A stretch of 64,000 nucleotides of DNA from Nocardioides zhouii (GTDB lineage: Bacteria; Actinomycetota; Actinomycetes; Propionibacteriales; Nocardioidaceae): positions 248,001 to 312,000 of the forward strand of contig NZ_SDWV01000001.1 of assembly GCF_004137345.1 (NCBI RefSeq), written 5' to 3'. Below are positions 52,806-62,136 of this stretch, in pieces. Within the stretch, counting starts at the first letter, position 1; every line of letters starts with the position of its first letter. Below the pieces are notes generated by a model. The model saw only the letters and a program-made list of their open reading frames with translations. It was not told where the DNA came from and ran no database searches. A program made the position numbers and the translations under genes.

Positions 52806-54836
52806 GTGAGCCGTCTGCTCGAGAGCTACGCCGCCGGCCGCTGGTACGCCGCCTCCGCCGAGGGCGACCCCCTGCTCGACGCTGCCACGGGCGAGGAGGT
52901 CGCCCGCATCTCCAGCGCCGGTCTCGACCTCGGCGCGATGGCCCACCACGCGCGTACGGTCGGCGGTCCCGCGATCCGCGAGCTGACCTTCCACGAGCGT
53001 GCGCTGCTGCTCAAGGAGCTCGCGACGCACCTGACCGGGCTCAAGGACGAGTTCTACGAGCTCTCGCTGGCCACCGGGGCCACCCGCCGCGACTCGATGA
53101 TCGACATCGACGGCGGCTTCGGCACGGTCTTCAGCTACTCGTCGAAGAGCCGACGTGAGCTGCCGAACGACATCGTGGTCTGCGACGGCGACCTCGAGCA
53201 GCTCGGCCGTACGGGCGCCTTCATGGGCCAGCACGTCTACACCTCGCGGCCCGGGGTCGCGGTGCAGATCAATGCCTTCAACTTCCCCGTCTGGGGCATG
53301 CTCGAGAAGCTCGCGCCGGCCTTCGTCGCGGGCCTGCCCTCGCTGGTCAAGCCGGCCAGCCAGACGGCGTACCTCACCGAGCTCGTCGTCCGCCGGATCA
53401 TCGAGTCGCAGATCCTCCCCGAGGGCTCGCTCCAGCTCCTGTCCGGCTCGGCCGGCGACCTGCTCGACCACCTCGGCGTGCAGGACTCGGTGGCCTTCAC
53501 CGGCTCCGCCCACACCGCCGGCATCCTGCGCCAGCACCCGTCGGTCCTTCACGGAGGCGTCACGCTCCAGGTCGAGGCCGACTCGCTCAACTGCTCCGTG
53601 CTCGGGCCCGACGTCACCTCGTCCGACCCCGAGTGGGACCTGTTCGTCAAGGGCGTCGTCACCGAGATGACCGCCAAGGCCGGCCAGAAGTGCACCGCCA
53701 TCCGCCGGGTGATCGTGCCCGCGGCCGTCGCCGACGAGATGACCGAGTCGATCTCCGCCAGGCTCGCGACGATCACCGTCGGCAACCCCGCCGACGAGTC
53801 GGTCCGGATGGGCCCGCTCGCCTCGCTCGGCCAGCGCGAGGAGGTCCGCAAGGCCGTCGAGGCGCTGCGCTCCTCGGCCGACGTCGTGCATGGCGACCCG
53901 GCAGCCATGAGCGGCTTCGTCGGCGACGCGGACCGAGGCGCCTTCATGTCACCCGTGCTGCTCCGGGCCCGCGCCGGCGCCGTGGAGCCGCACGACGTGG
54001 AGCCCTTCGGCCCGGTGTCGACCGTGATGTCGTACGACTCCCTCGACGAGGCGGTCACCCTGGCCGCGCGCGGCAAGGGCTCGCTCGTCGGCTCGGTCGT
54101 CACCCACGACCCCGCCGTCGCCCGCACGCTCGTGCTCGGCCTCGCGCCCTGGCACGGCCGCATCCTGGTGCTCGACCGCGACGACGCCCCGGAGTCGACC
54201 GGCCACGGCTCTCCCCTGCCGATGCTGGTCCACGGTGGCCCCGGCCGCGCCGGCGGCGGCGAGGAGCTCGGCGGCGTACGCGCCGTGCTGCACCACATGC
54301 AGCGCTCGGCGATCCAGGCCTCCCCCGACATGCTCACCGCCATCACCGGCCGGTGGACGCGCGGGTCGCAGCGCACCATCACGCCGGAGCACCCCTTCCG
54401 CCACTCGCTCGCGACGTTGCAGGTCGGCGACACGATCGCGTCGGAGCCGCGGGTCATCTCGCTCGACGACATCGACCACTTCGCCGACTTCACCGGCGAC
54501 ACCTTCTATGCCCACACCGACCCCGAGGCGGCCGCCCAGAACCCGCTCTTCGGCGGCATCGTGGCCCACGGCTACCTCATCGTCTCGATGGCGGCCGGCC
54601 TGTTCGTCGACCCGGCGCCGGGTCCGGTGCTCGCCAACTTCGGCGTCGACAACCTGCGCTTCCTCACCCCCGTCAAGGCCGGCGACTCGATCCAGGTGAT
54701 GCTGACCGTCAAGCAGATCACCCCGCGCTCGTCGGCCGACTACGGCGAGGTCCGCTGGGACGCGCTCGTCGTCAACGGCGACGGCGAGCCGGTCGCGACG
54801 TACGACGTGCTGACGCTGGTGGCCAAGGACGCCTGA
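52806..54836 (+). CDS. paaZ: Bifunctional PaaZ: oxepin-CoA hydrolase and aldehyde dehydrogenase
   Basis: The protein has about 676 residues. The N-terminal aldehyde dehydrogenase has AFNFPVWGMLEKLAPA and GSAGDLLDHLGVQDSVAFTGS, and the catalytic Cys is in KAGQKCTAIRR. The C-terminal MaoC-like hydratase has DFTGDTFYAHTDPEAAAQNPLFGGIVAHGYL. PaaZ opens the oxepin ring and oxidises the resulting aldehyde, so it acts right after the epoxidase. The GTG at 52806 was chosen because AGGGAG lies just upstream and the fold starts there. Confidence 0.95.
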   Translation: MSRLLESYAAGRWYAASAEGDPLLDAATGEEVARISSAGLDLGAMAHHARTVGGPAIRELTFHERALLLKELATHLTGLKDEFYELSLATGATRRDSMIDIDGGFGTVFSYSSKSRRELPNDIVVCDGDLEQLGRTGAFMGQHVYTSRPGVAVQINAFNFPVWGMLEKLAPAFVAGLPSLVKPASQTAYLTELVVRRIIESQILPEGSLQLLSGSAGDLLDHLGVQDSVAFTGSAHTAGILRQHPSVLHGGVTLQVEADSLNCSVLGPDVTSSDPEWDLFVKGVVTEMTAKAGQKCTAIRRVIVPAAVADEMTESISARLATITVGNPADESVRMGPLASLGQREEVRKAVEALRSSADVVHGDPAAMSGFVGDADRGAFMSPVLLRARAGAVEPHDVEPFGPVSTVMSYDSLDEAVTLAARGKGSLVGSVVTHDPAVARTLVLGLAPWHGRILVLDRDDAPESTGHGSPLPMLVHGGPGRAGGGEELGGVRAVLHHMQRSAIQASPDMLTAITGRWTRGSQRTITPEHPFRHSLATLQVGDTIASEPRVISLDDIDHFADFTGDTFYAHTDPEAAAQNPLFGGIVAHGYLIVSMAAGLFVDPAPGPVLANFGVDNLRFLTPVKAGDSIQVMLTVKQITPRSSADYGEVRWDALVVNGDGEPVATYDVLTLVAKDA

Positions 54837-54963
54837 GCCGCGCGGCGGCGCACGACTTGCCCGCCGGCGGTGGGTGAAGGGGATATCGACGCGTTGCTTT
54901 CCGCCTCACACACCGCCCGCGGTGAGCCCCTTACGCAACGGGCAACGGCGCTACGGTGACTCC

Positions 54964-55263
54964 GTGACTCCCGCTGCCCAACGCGTCGTCGGCGTCGTCG
55001 TCCTGCTGGTCACCGGCGTGATGAGCTTGCCGGTGGCCGCATTCCTGCTCGACGGCCGCACCACGGAGAACTGGATCATCCCGGTCCAGCTGCTCGCGAT
55101 GGCGGCGACCGGTGCCGCCCTCACCGTGGCCCTGCCCGCGCTGGCGCGCGAGGGCGCCTCGACGGGCCGGCGGGTCCGGACGGGGATCTGGTGGGGCCTG
55201 CTCGCGTCGCTCGGCGGCGTGGTGCTGGCGTTCTTCCTGCTCAGCGGCTTCAGCGGCGCCTGA
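54964..55263 (+). CDS. Small membrane protein, unknown
   Basis: The 99-residue protein has three hydrophobic segments: VVGVVVLLVTGVMSLPVAAFLL, VQLLAMAATGAALTVALPALA and GLLASLGGVVLAFFLLSG. The start is GTG at 54964. A 127-base gap separates it from paaZ. No family is recognised. It converges with the SDR gene, four bases apart. Confidence 0.6.
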   Translation: MTPAAQRVVGVVVLLVTGVMSLPVAAFLLDGRTTENWIIPVQLLAMAATGAALTVALPALAREGASTGRRVRTGIWWGLLASLGGVVLAFFLLSGFSGA

Positions 55264-55267
55264 GCGC

Positions 55268-55924
55268 TCAGCCGCGGTAGGCGACCTCGCTCGTCCACTC
55301 ACCCGCGTCGCGGGTGACCGCGTCGAAGATCGCGTCGGCGACGCGGTCGGGCGTGAACGCACCCTCCCGCGCGAGGGTGCCGCGGACGGTGACCGAGACC
55401 GCGCGGATGCCGTCGGCGGCCAGCGTCTTGTCGAGGCTGTGCACGAGGTTGCGAACACCGGCCTTCTGCACGCCGAGCGAGGCCGCGCCCTCCCACGGGT
55501 CGTCGGCCGCCATGCTGCCGGTGACGCTGATGCGACCGCCCGACGACATGTACGGCCGGGCCGCCTGCGCCACGGTCAGCAGCGCGCCCACCCCAAGCGC
55601 GACGTCCTCGAGCAGCTCGACGACTGTGAGGTTCAGGGGGTCCTTCTCGCGGAAGGCACTCGGGTTGAAGTGCAGCACGTCGATGCGACCGGTGTGCTCA
55701 CCGAAGCGGCGTACGGCGTCCCGTGCGGCCTGCTCGTCGGTGACGTCGACGACGGCATGACCGACGGTCGCGCCCCGCGCCTCGAGGTCGGGGACGAGGT
55801 CGCCGATGACCGCCTGGTCCGCCCCGAGCAGCGCGACGTCGTACCCCTCGTCGGCGAAGCGACGGGCCACCGACCCGCTCACGCCCGGTCCGGCGCCCAC
55901 CACCACGATCACTGGCTTGCTCAT
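55268..55924 (-). CDS. Atypical short-chain dehydrogenase lacking the active-site Tyr
   Basis: The 218-residue protein has a Rossmann start VVGAGPGVSGSVARRF and a Ser in ISVTGSMAAD. The usual YxxxK is changed: the Lys lies in SLGVQKAGV, and the position four residues before it is Leu. The NNAG segment is replaced by NPSAF. It may bind NAD(P) without normal catalysis, or use another residue. The family call is sound, the activity is doubtful. Confidence 0.8.
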   Translation of the reverse strand: MSKPVIVVVGAGPGVSGSVARRFADEGYDVALLGADQAVIGDLVPDLEARGATVGHAVVDVTDEQAARDAVRRFGEHTGRIDVLHFNPSAFREKDPLNLTVVELLEDVALGVGALLTVAQAARPYMSSGGRISVTGSMAADDPWEGAASLGVQKAGVRNLVHSLDKTLAADGIRAVSVTVRGTLAREGAFTPDRVADAIFDAVTRDAGEWTSEVAYRG

Positions 55925-55945
55925 GCGGACTGTTCTACCGCAGCG

Positions 55946-56134
55946 TCACTGCTGGTGCGGGTGCTCGCCCGTCGGGTCGTCGGGGATCGCGTTCGGGCCC
56001 TGCGTGCCCTCCTCGACCTCACCGGACTCCTGATCCGGCTGGCCCGCGACGGAGTCACCGGCGCTGATCAGCTCGGGCTCGTCGCCCTCGGGTGCGAGCT
56101 CGGAGACCTGGCCCTCGTTCGTGTCGTTGTCCAT
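55946..56134 (-). CDS. Small acidic hypothetical protein
   Basis: The 62-residue protein (MDNDTNEGQVSELAPEGDEP onward) is rich in Glu, Asp, Gly and Pro and has no hydrophobic core, so it is probably disordered. Similar small acidic proteins are frequent in Nocardioides genomes. The ATG at 56134 follows a short gap after the LLM oxidoreductase gene on the same strand. No function can be assigned. Confidence 0.5.
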   Translation of the reverse strand: MDNDTNEGQVSELAPEGDEPELISAGDSVAGQPDQESGEVEEGTQGPNAIPDDPTGEHPHQQ

Positions 56135-56186
56135 GCCTCCACACAACCACCGGGCACCTGAACAGCTCACCTGCCCGGGTGGGCCG

Positions 56187-57209
56187 TCAGCGCCAGCCGA
56201 GGTCGGGGGCGACCTGCGTCAGGATCGTCTCCAGCAGGTGCGCGTTGTAGTCCACGCCGAGCTGGTTGGGCACCGTGAGCAGCAGCGTGTCCGCGGCCGC
56301 GACGGCCTCGTCGTCGGCGAGCTCCTTGACCAGGATGTCGGGCTCGGCGGCGTACGTCTTGCCGAAGACCGCGCGCAGGTTGGCCTCGATCTGGCCGAAC
56401 TGGTCCTGGCTGGTGCCCTCGCGCCCGAAGTACATCCGGTCGAGGTCGGTGGTGATCGGCATGATCGACCGGCTCACCGACACCCGCGGCTCGCCCTTGT
56501 GGCCTGCGGCCTTCCACGCCTCGCGGAACACCTCGATCTGCTTGCGCTGCTGGACGTGGAACGGCTCGCCGGTCTCGTCGGCCTTGAGCGTCGACGACAT
56601 CAGGTGCATGCCCTGCTCGGCCGTCCAGCGCGCGGTGGCGTCGGACGACGCACCCCACCAGATGCGCTGGCGCAGACCCGGCGCGTACGGCTCGACGCGC
56701 AGCAGGCCGGGCGGGTTGGGGAACATCGGGCGCGGGTTGGGCTGGGCGAAGCCCTCGCCCTCGAGCACCTGGAGGAAGACCTCGGTGTGGCGGCGGGCCA
56801 TGTCGGCCTGGTCCTCGCCCTCGGCGGGTGCGTAGCCGAAGTAGCGCCAGCCCTCGATCACCTGCTCCGGTGATCCGCGACTGATGCCGAGCTGGAGTCG
56901 CCCGCCCGAGATGAGGTCGGCGGAACCGGCGTCCTCGGCCATGTAGAGCGGGTTCTCGTAGCGCATGTCGATCACGCCCGTGCCGATCTCGATCCGGCTC
57001 GTACGCGCGCCGACCGCGGCGAGCAGCGGGAACGGCGAGGCGAGCTGCCGGGCGAAGTGGTGCACGCGGAAGTAGGCGCCGTCGGCGCCGAGCTCCTCCG
57101 CCGCGACCGCGAGGTCGATCGACTGGAGCAGCGTGTCGGAGGCGCTCCGGACCGCGGACTGCGGCGAGTCCGTCCAGTGGCCGAAGTTCAGGAAACCGAT
57201 CTTCTTCAT
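56187..57209 (-). CDS. LLM-class flavin-dependent oxidoreductase
   Basis: The 340-residue protein has the bacterial luciferase-like pattern: ELGADGAYFRVHHFARQLASPFPLLAAVGART, IEIGTGVIDMRYENP and SGGRLQLGISRGSPEQVIEG. These proteins use reduced flavin for mono-oxygenation or reduction. The substrate is unknown. The ATG at 57209 (MKKIGFLNF) is preferred over one six codons earlier because the fold begins there. Confidence 0.9.
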   Translation of the reverse strand: MKKIGFLNFGHWTDSPQSAVRSASDTLLQSIDLAVAAEELGADGAYFRVHHFARQLASPFPLLAAVGARTSRIEIGTGVIDMRYENPLYMAEDAGSADLISGGRLQLGISRGSPEQVIEGWRYFGYAPAEGEDQADMARRHTEVFLQVLEGEGFAQPNPRPMFPNPPGLLRVEPYAPGLRQRIWWGASSDATARWTAEQGMHLMSSTLKADETGEPFHVQQRKQIEVFREAWKAAGHKGEPRVSVSRSIMPITTDLDRMYFGREGTSQDQFGQIEANLRAVFGKTYAAEPDILVKELADDEAVAAADTLLLTVPNQLGVDYNAHLLETILTQVAPDLGWR

Positions 57210-57251
57210 GACTGGTTCAACGCTCAACCACTCTGGATGTTCCCGGCTCGC

Positions 57252-58229
57252 TCACTGGAACCCGTCCCCCGCCGTCGGCGTCCGGCCCGGAGCCGCGAGT
57301 GAGAGCACGGCGCGGACGATCTCCGGGCGCTCCTCGAGGTGGTCCTCGAGCCGCTGGAGCTCCTCCGCGGCGTGGGTCTCCGTGTCGTCGCCGACCAGGT
57401 CCACCGAGCCGACAAGGAAGATCTTGCCCGGCCCGACGTACTCCAGGTGGAGGGTGCTGACGGTCTCCACCTCGGGCCGCTCGCGCAGCCAGCCGAGGAC
57501 GGTCTCGTGGATGCGCGGGTCCGCGATCTGGCCGACCAGGAAGTCCATGTTGCGCCGCAGCAGGTAGATCGCGACGAAGCCGAGCAGCAGGCCGACCAGG
57601 ATCGAGCCGATCGCGTCCCACACCGGCTGGTGGGTGACCTGGTGCAGCGCGAGGCCGGTCACCGCGATGACGATGCCGACGAGCGCTGCCGCGTCCTCGA
57701 AGAAGACCGCGCGCAGCGTCGGGTTCGACGTCTTGTCGAGGAACGTCACGCGGCTCACGTCGGCCTTGCGCGCGCCGCGGCGTACCTCCCGGCGGGCCTG
57801 GAAGAACGACACGCTCTCCAGCACGAAGGCCGCGCCGAGGACGAGGTAGGCCCACAGGTAGTCGGCCTCCGCCTCCTCCGCCGTCAGCGACTGGATGCCG
57901 TGCCACACCGACACCCCGGCGCCCACGCCGAAGAGCCCGAAGGCGGCGATCATCGACCAGACGTACGCCTCCCGTCCGAAGCCGAGCGGGTGGGTGGCGT
58001 CGGCGGGCTTCTCCGCGCGGCGCTCGGCGATCAGCAGGAAGACCTCGTTGCCTGCATCGGCCCACGAGTGCGCCGCCTCGGCGACCATCGACGCCGAACC
58101 GGTGAGCACCGCGACGATGCTCTTGAGGACCGCGAGGGTCGTGTTGGCGGCGAGCGCGATGACGACGGTGAGCACCGGCCCAGCCTCCCACTTGACGCGC
58201 AGGCCGTTGCGATGTGCAATATATTGCAT
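57252..58229 (-). CDS. Cation diffusion facilitator transporter
   Basis: The 325-residue protein has about six membrane segments with metal-site motifs: SMVAEAAHSWADAGNEV (H-x3-D) and FFEDAAALVGIVIAV. GREAYVW follows HPLGFG, as in CDF proteins. It exports zinc, manganese or iron in exchange for protons. The ATG at 58229 is offset by one base from the ATG of the divergent GntR gene (CATG), with GGAGG upstream in the GntR coding region. A start at 58196 (GTG) is possible. Confidence 0.9.
   Translation of the reverse strand: MQYIAHRNGLRVKWEAGPVLTVVIALAANTTLAVLKSIVAVLTGSASMVAEAAHSWADAGNEVFLLIAERRAEKPADATHPLGFGREAYVWSMIAAFGLFGVGAGVSVWHGIQSLTAEEAEADYLWAYLVLGAAFVLESVSFFQARREVRRGARKADVSRVTFLDKTSNPTLRAVFFEDAAALVGIVIAVTGLALHQVTHQPVWDAIGSILVGLLLGFVAIYLLRRNMDFLVGQIADPRIHETVLGWLRERPEVETVSTLHLEYVGPGKIFLVGSVDLVGDDTETHAAEELQRLEDHLEERPEIVRAVLSLAAPGRTPTAGDGFQ
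58215..58228. promoter_or_regulatory. Palindrome TGCAATATATTGCA at the shared start of CDF and GntR genes
   Basis: This 14-base sequence is a perfect palindrome. It includes part of the CDF start codon and directly precedes the GntR ATG. AT-rich palindromes of this kind are typical FadR/GntR operators. A dimer bound here would cover both starts and could autoregulate the GntR gene and block the CDF gene. Confidence 0.75.
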
Positions 58230-58917
58230 GCCGGTCCCCACCTCCGTCGCCCCCGTACGCACGACGCTGCTGCGTGACACGGTCCACGGCCGGCTGCGCG
58301 ACGCGATCGTCGACGGCACGCTGGCGCCGGGCGAGGTCGTCCGCGACACCGAGCTCGCCACGTGGCTCGGCGTGAGTCGTACGCCCGTCCGCGAGGCGTT
58401 GCTCCGACTCGGCGAGACCGGGCTGGTGCGCGCCGCCCCCGGACGCTCGACCGTCGTCGCCGAGATCGACCTCGCGGAGGTGCGCGAGGCCCACGCCGTG
58501 GTGGCGACGATGCACCGGCTCGCGGTGGCCGAGACGGTCGGCCGGCTCACGCCCGCGGACCTGGGGAGCATGCGCCACGCCAACGCCCGCTTCGCCGCAG
58601 CGATCGACGCGCACGACACCGACGCCGCGCTGACCGCGGACGACGAGTTCCACGCCGTCGCCGTCGAGGCCAGCGGCAACCGTGCGCTCGCCACGGTGCT
58701 CGACCAGTTCGGCCCGGTCGTACGTCGGCTGGAGCGGCTGCGCTTCGCCTCCGCCGCCGCCACCGACTCGGTCAACCTGCACGACCGCCTGGTCGCCGCC
58801 TGCGAGGCCGGCGACGCCGAGGCCGCCGCCGACGTCACCTTCCGCACGTGGCACACCCTCGCCGACCTGATCCCCCCACCCGACACAGACCAGTCCGACC
58901 AGCAGGAGACCCCGTGA
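58228..58917 (+). CDS. GntR/FadR-family transcriptional regulator
   Basis: The 229-residue protein has the winged helix [40 protein letters not shown] (about 22-62) and an FCD-type C-terminal domain with [12 protein letters not shown] and [12 protein letters not shown]. The upstream bases hold no good ribosome binding site, so it may be leaderless. Its stop overlaps the ACC deaminase GTG by GTGA, which suggests it regulates that gene. The ligand may be an amino acid or ACC. Confidence 0.92.
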   Translation: MPVPTSVAPVRTTLLRDTVHGRLRDAIVDGTLAPGEVVRDTELATWLGVSRTPVREALLRLGETGLVRAAPGRSTVVAEIDLAEVREAHAVVATMHRLAVAETVGRLTPADLGSMRHANARFAAAIDAHDTDAALTADDEFHAVAVEASGNRALATVLDQFGPVVRRLERLRFASAAATDSVNLHDRLVAACEAGDAEAAADVTFRTWHTLADLIPPPDTDQSDQQETP

Positions 58918-59954
58918 TCCTCGAGCAGTTCCCCCGCCACCCCCTGACCTTCGGCCCCTCGCCGGTCCACCACCTGAAGCGGCTCAGCGACCACCTCGCG
59001 GCGAAGGGCGGCGGCGCGCAGGTGTGGGCCAAGCGCGAGGACGTCAGCAGCGGCCTGGCCTACGGCGGCAACAAGATCCGCAAGCTGGAGTACATCGTCC
59101 CCGACGTGTTCGCGAGCGGCGCAGACACGCTGGTCTCCATCGGCGGCTACCAGTCCAACCACACCCGCCAGGTCGCCGCGGTCGCCGCACACCTGGGGCT
59201 CAAGTGCCGCCTCGTGCAGGAGAAGTGGGTGCCGTGGGACGACCCGACCAACACTCAGGTCGGCAACATCCTGCTGAGCCGGATGATGGGCGCCGACTCG
59301 CGCCTCGACCCGCACGGCTTCGACATCGGCATCCGCGACTCGTGGACGGACGCGATCCGAGAGGTCGAGGAGTCCGGCGGCACGCCGTACGCCATCCCGG
59401 CCGGCGCGAGCGAGCACCGCCTCGGCGGGCTCGGGTTCGCCAACTGGGCCTTCGAGGTCGCCGAGCAGGAGAAGTCGCTGGGCATCACCTTCGACACGAT
59501 CGTGGTCTGCACCGTCACCGGCTCCACCCACGCCGGGATGATCGCCGGCTTCGCGGCACTCGAGGACCTCACCGGCGTACGCCGCCGGGTCATCGGCATC
59601 GACGCGAGCGCGACCCTGGAGAAGACGCGCGACCAGGTCGCCCGGATCGCCCGCAGCACGGCGGACCTGATCGAGCTCGGCCGCGACCTGCGCGACGACG
59701 AGATCACCGTGCTCGACGGGTGGGCCGGCGAGCTCTACGGCGTGCCGGTCGACTCGACGATGGAGGCGATGGCGCTCGGCGCCCAGCTCGAGGCGATGAT
59801 CACCGACCCCGTGTACGAGGGGAAGTCGCTCGCCGGGCTGGTCGACCTCGTCGCGTCGCGCGACATCCCGGCCGACTCGCACGTGCTCTACGCCCACCTC
59901 GGCGGCCAGCCGGCGATCAACGCCTACCACTCCCTCTGGCCCGCTCAGGGCTGA
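58914..59954 (+). CDS. acdS: 1-aminocyclopropane-1-carboxylate deaminase
   Basis: AcdS cleaves ACC, the ethylene precursor of plants, to 2-oxobutyrate and ammonia with PLP. The protein (346 residues) has the PLP Lys in [12 protein letters not shown], the [19 protein letters not shown] motif, and the deaminase-specific YE of VYEGKS with Leu in AHLGG. The last two distinguish true ACC deaminase from D-cysteine desulfhydrase, which changes these positions. It is coupled to a GntR gene, and its role points to plant-associated life. Confidence 0.9.
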   Translation: MILEQFPRHPLTFGPSPVHHLKRLSDHLAAKGGGAQVWAKREDVSSGLAYGGNKIRKLEYIVPDVFASGADTLVSIGGYQSNHTRQVAAVAAHLGLKCRLVQEKWVPWDDPTNTQVGNILLSRMMGADSRLDPHGFDIGIRDSWTDAIREVEESGGTPYAIPAGASEHRLGGLGFANWAFEVAEQEKSLGITFDTIVVCTVTGSTHAGMIAGFAALEDLTGVRRRVIGIDASATLEKTRDQVARIARSTADLIELGRDLRDDEITVLDGWAGELYGVPVDSTMEAMALGAQLEAMITDPVYEGKSLAGLVDLVASRDIPADSHVLYAHLGGQPAINAYHSLWPAQG

Positions 59955-59971
59955 CCGCTAGCGTCGCCCGG

Positions 59972-60823
59972 GTGTACGACGACGCGCTCGCCTGGGCCGG
60001 CTCCGTCCTCGGGAGCCGCGTGGTGTCGGCCGACCCGCTCGACGGCGGGATGACCTCGACGATGCTAGCGCTCCGCGACGAGGCCGGCACCGTGTCGGTG
60101 CTCCGGCTGATGACCAACGAGCCGTGGCGCTCCCACGGCGCCGAGCTGTCCACGCGCGAGCGCGAGGCCCAGCTGGTCCTCGTGAACACACCTGTCCCGG
60201 CGCCGGTCAGCCTCGGACTCGACGCCGAGGGAGCGGCCACCGGTGTCGCGGCGCACCTGATGTCCCGGCTGCCGGGCTCACCGCTTGTCGAGGTGACCGA
60301 CGCACACCTCGACGCGATGGCGGACCTGCTGGCGACGATCCACGCCGTCCGGCCCGCCGAACCGTTCCGGACCTTCCAGTCGTGGGCGTGGGAGGCGAAG
60401 TGGGTGGTCCCGGCGCGGAGCCGGCACCCCGACTCGTGGCGGCGGGCCTTCGAGGTGCTCGCGTCCCCTGCACCGGCGTACGAGCCGACCTTCCTGCACC
60501 GCGACTTCGGCCACCGCAACCTGCTCTGGGCCGACGGCGCGATCACGGGCGTCGTCGACTGGGTCGAGACCTCGACCGGTCCGGCCTGGCTCGACGCCGC
60601 CCACGCCGCGTCGAACCTCGCCGTGATGTTCGACGCCGAGCCGGCTCGCGCGTTCGTGGAGAAGTGGGCCGCCACGTCGGGGACCGCGCCCGTACGCCAC
60701 TGGCTGGTGATGGACGCGGTCGGCTACCTGCCGCCGCCCGGCAGGCCACCGATGTTCGGCGATCCCGCCCAGCAGCAGCGCCTGGACGAGTGGCTCGGCC
60801 TGGTGGTCGACGGACTCAGCTGA
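59972..60823 (+). CDS. APH-family phosphotransferase
   Basis: The protein (283 residues) has LDGGMTSTMLALR (nucleotide loop), the catalytic HRDFGHRNLLW and metal site DWVETSTGP. The substrate is unclear. Such proteins phosphorylate aminoglycosides, choline, homoserine or other hydroxyl compounds. The start is GTG at 59972, 17 bases after acdS. Its stop overlaps the end of the convergent racemase gene by 8 bases. Confidence 0.82.
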   Translation: MYDDALAWAGSVLGSRVVSADPLDGGMTSTMLALRDEAGTVSVLRLMTNEPWRSHGAELSTREREAQLVLVNTPVPAPVSLGLDAEGAATGVAAHLMSRLPGSPLVEVTDAHLDAMADLLATIHAVRPAEPFRTFQSWAWEAKWVVPARSRHPDSWRRAFEVLASPAPAYEPTFLHRDFGHRNLLWADGAITGVVDWVETSTGPAWLDAAHAASNLAVMFDAEPARAFVEKWAATSGTAPVRHWLVMDAVGYLPPPGRPPMFGDPAQQQRLDEWLGLVVDGLS

Positions 60824-61514
60824 GCGCGAAGTCCACGGCCGCGCGGGCGTGCAGCGCGGTCGTGGCGAAGACCGGCACGTCGACGTCGTCCGGGCCGATG
60901 AGCAGCTCGATCTCCGTACAGCCGAGCACCACTCCCCCGGCGCCCTGCTCGACCAGCCGCCGCACCACGTCGCCGTACGCCGCGCGCGACTCGTCGCGGA
61001 CCACGCCGAGCACCAGCTCGTCGTAGATGACGTCGTGGACGAGCGTGCGGTCGCCACCCTCCGGGACCAGGACGTCGATGCCGTGCGAGCGGAGCCGGTC
61101 GGCGTAGAACGGCTGCTCCATGGTGAACCGGGTGCCCAGCAGGGCCACCCGGTCGAGGCCGGCGGCGCGGACCGCGGAGGCGGTCACGTCGGCGAGGTGG
61201 AGCAGCGGGATGTCGACGGCGGCCTCGATCGCGTCGGCCACCTTGTGCATCGTGTTCGTGCAGAGCACCACGCACTCGGCGCCTGCCGCCTCGAGTCCCT
61301 GCGCCTCGCGGGCGAGCATGTCGCCCGCGGCCGCCCAGTCGCCCGCGACCTGCATCGCCTCGACCTCGGCGAAGTCGACCGACGCCATCACCAGCCGCGC
61401 CGAGTGGAAGCCGCCGAGCCGGTCGCGTACGTCCTCGTTGATCAGGCGGTAGTAGAGCTCCGTGCTCTCCCAGCTCATCCCGCCCAGCAGGCCGATGCGA
61501 CGCATGACTGTCAT
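60816..61514 (-). CDS. Aspartate/glutamate racemase family protein
   Basis: The 232-residue protein has IGLLGGMSWESTELYYRLIN, ECVVLCTNTMHK (first catalytic Cys) and GGVVLGCTEIELLI (second Cys). Two cysteines perform acid/base transfer on a chiral carbon. It resembles YgeA-type amino acid racemases. A start at 61505 is also possible. It converges with the APH gene. Confidence 0.9.
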   Translation of the reverse strand: MTVMRRIGLLGGMSWESTELYYRLINEDVRDRLGGFHSARLVMASVDFAEVEAMQVAGDWAAAGDMLAREAQGLEAAGAECVVLCTNTMHKVADAIEAAVDIPLLHLADVTASAVRAAGLDRVALLGTRFTMEQPFYADRLRSHGIDVLVPEGGDRTLVHDVIYDELVLGVVRDESRAAYGDVVRRLVEQGAGGVVLGCTEIELLIGPDDVDVPVFATTALHARAAVDFALS

Positions 61515-61536
61515 TGAACACGTCTAGCGTGGGGCC

Positions 61537-62136
61537 ATGGCCACGACGCCCCTCGCCCGGACCGACGGGCTGACCGTCCACCCGGCGACGCACGCGCGCT
61601 TCGACGACGTCCGCACGATGGTCGGACCGAAGAATCCGACCTCCAACGTCTGCTGGTGCCTGAGCCACCGCATCCCCGCCAAGGAGAACACGTCGCTCGC
61701 CGGGCAGGAGCGCGCCGACCACGTCGAGGCGCTGACCCGCAAGCGCACCAAGCCGGGGGTCCTCGCGTACGACGGCGACGAGGTCGTCGGCTGGGCGGCG
61801 GTCGCGCCGCGGGCCGACCTGCCGTTCGCCCGCTCGACCAAGATCCCGCACGTCGACGACCAGGCAGCGTGGTCGGTGTGGTGCATCCGGGTCCGCCCCG
61901 GCCACCGCGGTCGCGGCATCTCCCACGTCCTGCTCGAGGGCGCGGTCGCGTACGCCGTCCAGCAGGGCGCCCCGGTCATCGAGGGCTACCCGGTCGACAA
62001 CCAGGGCCAGAAGGTCGACCTGACGATGGCGTACGTCGGCACGCGCGCCGTGTTCGAGAAGGCCGGGTTTGAGCTCGCCAGCACGACCGAGGCGACGTCG
62101 GCGGGATTCCCGCGGGTCATCATGCGCCGGGGATGA
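61537..62136 (+). CDS. GNAT-family N-acetyltransferase
   Basis: The 199-residue protein has the acetyl-CoA binding motif RVRPGHRGRGISHVLLEGAV (Q/R-x2-G-x-G/A type) and strands WSVWCIRV and FEKAGFELA. It transfers an acetyl group to an unknown amine. The 3' end overlaps the convergent lipoprotein gene by 17 bases. Confidence 0.88.
   Translation: MATTPLARTDGLTVHPATHARFDDVRTMVGPKNPTSNVCWCLSHRIPAKENTSLAGQERADHVEALTRKRTKPGVLAYDGDEVVGWAAVAPRADLPFARSTKIPHVDDQAAWSVWCIRVRPGHRGRGISHVLLEGAVAYAVQQGAPVIEGYPVDNQGQKVDLTMAYVGTRAVFEKAGFELASTTEATSAGFPRVIMRRG

Noticed and set aside
58914..59954. D-cysteine desulfhydrase
   Set aside because: The Glu of VYEGKS and the Leu of AHLGG are the residues expected in true ACC deaminases and are usually changed in desulfhydrases.
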